The translations under genes and the position numbers were made by a program. From contig NZ_FOTE01000003.1 of NCBI RefSeq assembly GCF_900114475.1, positions 536,667-600,666 of the forward strand: a DNA stretch of 64,000 nucleotides, written 5' to 3'. The stretch is from Paenibacillus sp. 1_12. GTDB taxonomy: Bacteria; Bacillota; Bacilli; Paenibacillales; NBRC-103111. This document shows positions 63,960-64,000 of this stretch, piece after piece. Within the stretch, counting starts at the first letter, position 1. Each line of letters opens with the position of its first letter. The notes under the pieces were generated by a model. That model was not told where the DNA came from and made no database searches. It saw only the letters and a list, made by a program, of their open reading frames with translations.

Positions 63960-64000
63960 TCTTAAATGGCTTAAGAGCAAGCAGCGGGAAAATGAGTGCT

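Noticed and set aside
1-64000. tRNA, rRNA, CRISPR arrays, intact insertion sequences, phage genes
   Set aside because: Looked for conserved tRNA arms, regular spaced repeats, transposase motifs and integrases; none was seen by eye. A tRNAscan or ISfinder run could still detect short remnants.

Overview
The window looks like chromosomal DNA of an endospore-forming Gram-positive rod of the Paenibacillus group. The support is inference from gene content. It carries an LplB/YtcP/lipoprotein sugar ABC transporter with a membrane-bound AraC regulator, a spore protein gene (tlp), the sporulation pair spoVR and yhbH, a KinA-like orphan kinase, strong AGGAGG ribosome sites, and a paeninodin-type lasso peptide cluster. 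No rRNA, tRNA, CRISPR array, phage or intact insertion sequence was seen.

Layout. 1-9171: carbohydrate module, made of a 5'-truncated glycoside-hydrolase-like gene, a sugar ABC transporter without its ATPase, an AraC-type membrane regulator and an HpcH-type aldolase. 9393-12082: orphan histidine kinase, DJ-1/PfpI protein, spore protein Tlp. 12310-15791: alkylation-damage repair group (HhH-GPD glycosylase, AlkD-like HEAT protein, AdaA, Ogt/AdaB), together with an SPL-like radical SAM gene and the decayed tail of a 2OG-Fe(II) oxygenase gene. 15934-23319: a GntR regulator divergent from an HPP membrane protein, two small membrane proteins, then a GntR/UTRA regulator and a complete ABC importer with a palindromic operator near its start. 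23576-26856: a secreted protein of unknown function and an OmpR/histidine-kinase pair.

27273-61107 is a roughly 34 kb surface-polysaccharide locus. Its first half has a Wzz/YveK chain-length protein, a BY-kinase with altered motifs, a HlyD-type lipoprotein and a secreted beta-rich protein. Then comes a complete lasso peptide cluster (31765-38787: cyclase C, precursor A, HPr-kinase-like K, B1, B2, nucleotidyltransferase, ABC exporter D). After that come seven sugar-modifying genes, including three paralogous GT4 enzymes and a pyruvyl transferase, and a Wzx flippase. A consensus promoter and a leader of about 165 nt then precede a module that parallels Bacillus subtilis epsC-N: EpsC/PglF dehydratase, GalU, EpsD-, EpsE- and EpsF-like transferases, EpsG polymerase, EpsL initiating transferase, EpsM acetyltransferase, EpsN aminotransferase. 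PglF, aminotransferase, acetyltransferase and initiating transferase together predict a chain begun on N,N'-diacetylbacillosamine. A separate acyltransferase follows.

The main discovery candidate is the lasso peptide. The precursor is a 47-codon gene at 33855-33998, too small for routine gene calling. It predicts a 26-residue core with an 8-residue Ala1-Glu8 ring, a basic tail and a C-terminal Ser that the neighbouring kinase may phosphorylate. The cluster has its own candidate promoter, a near-perfect ribosome site on the precursor and a hairpin just after it. Secondary points are a probable CTG start codon, a possible epsC/EAR-type leader RNA, a GntR operator, the oxygenase remnant, and tandem hairpin repeats upstream of yhbH.
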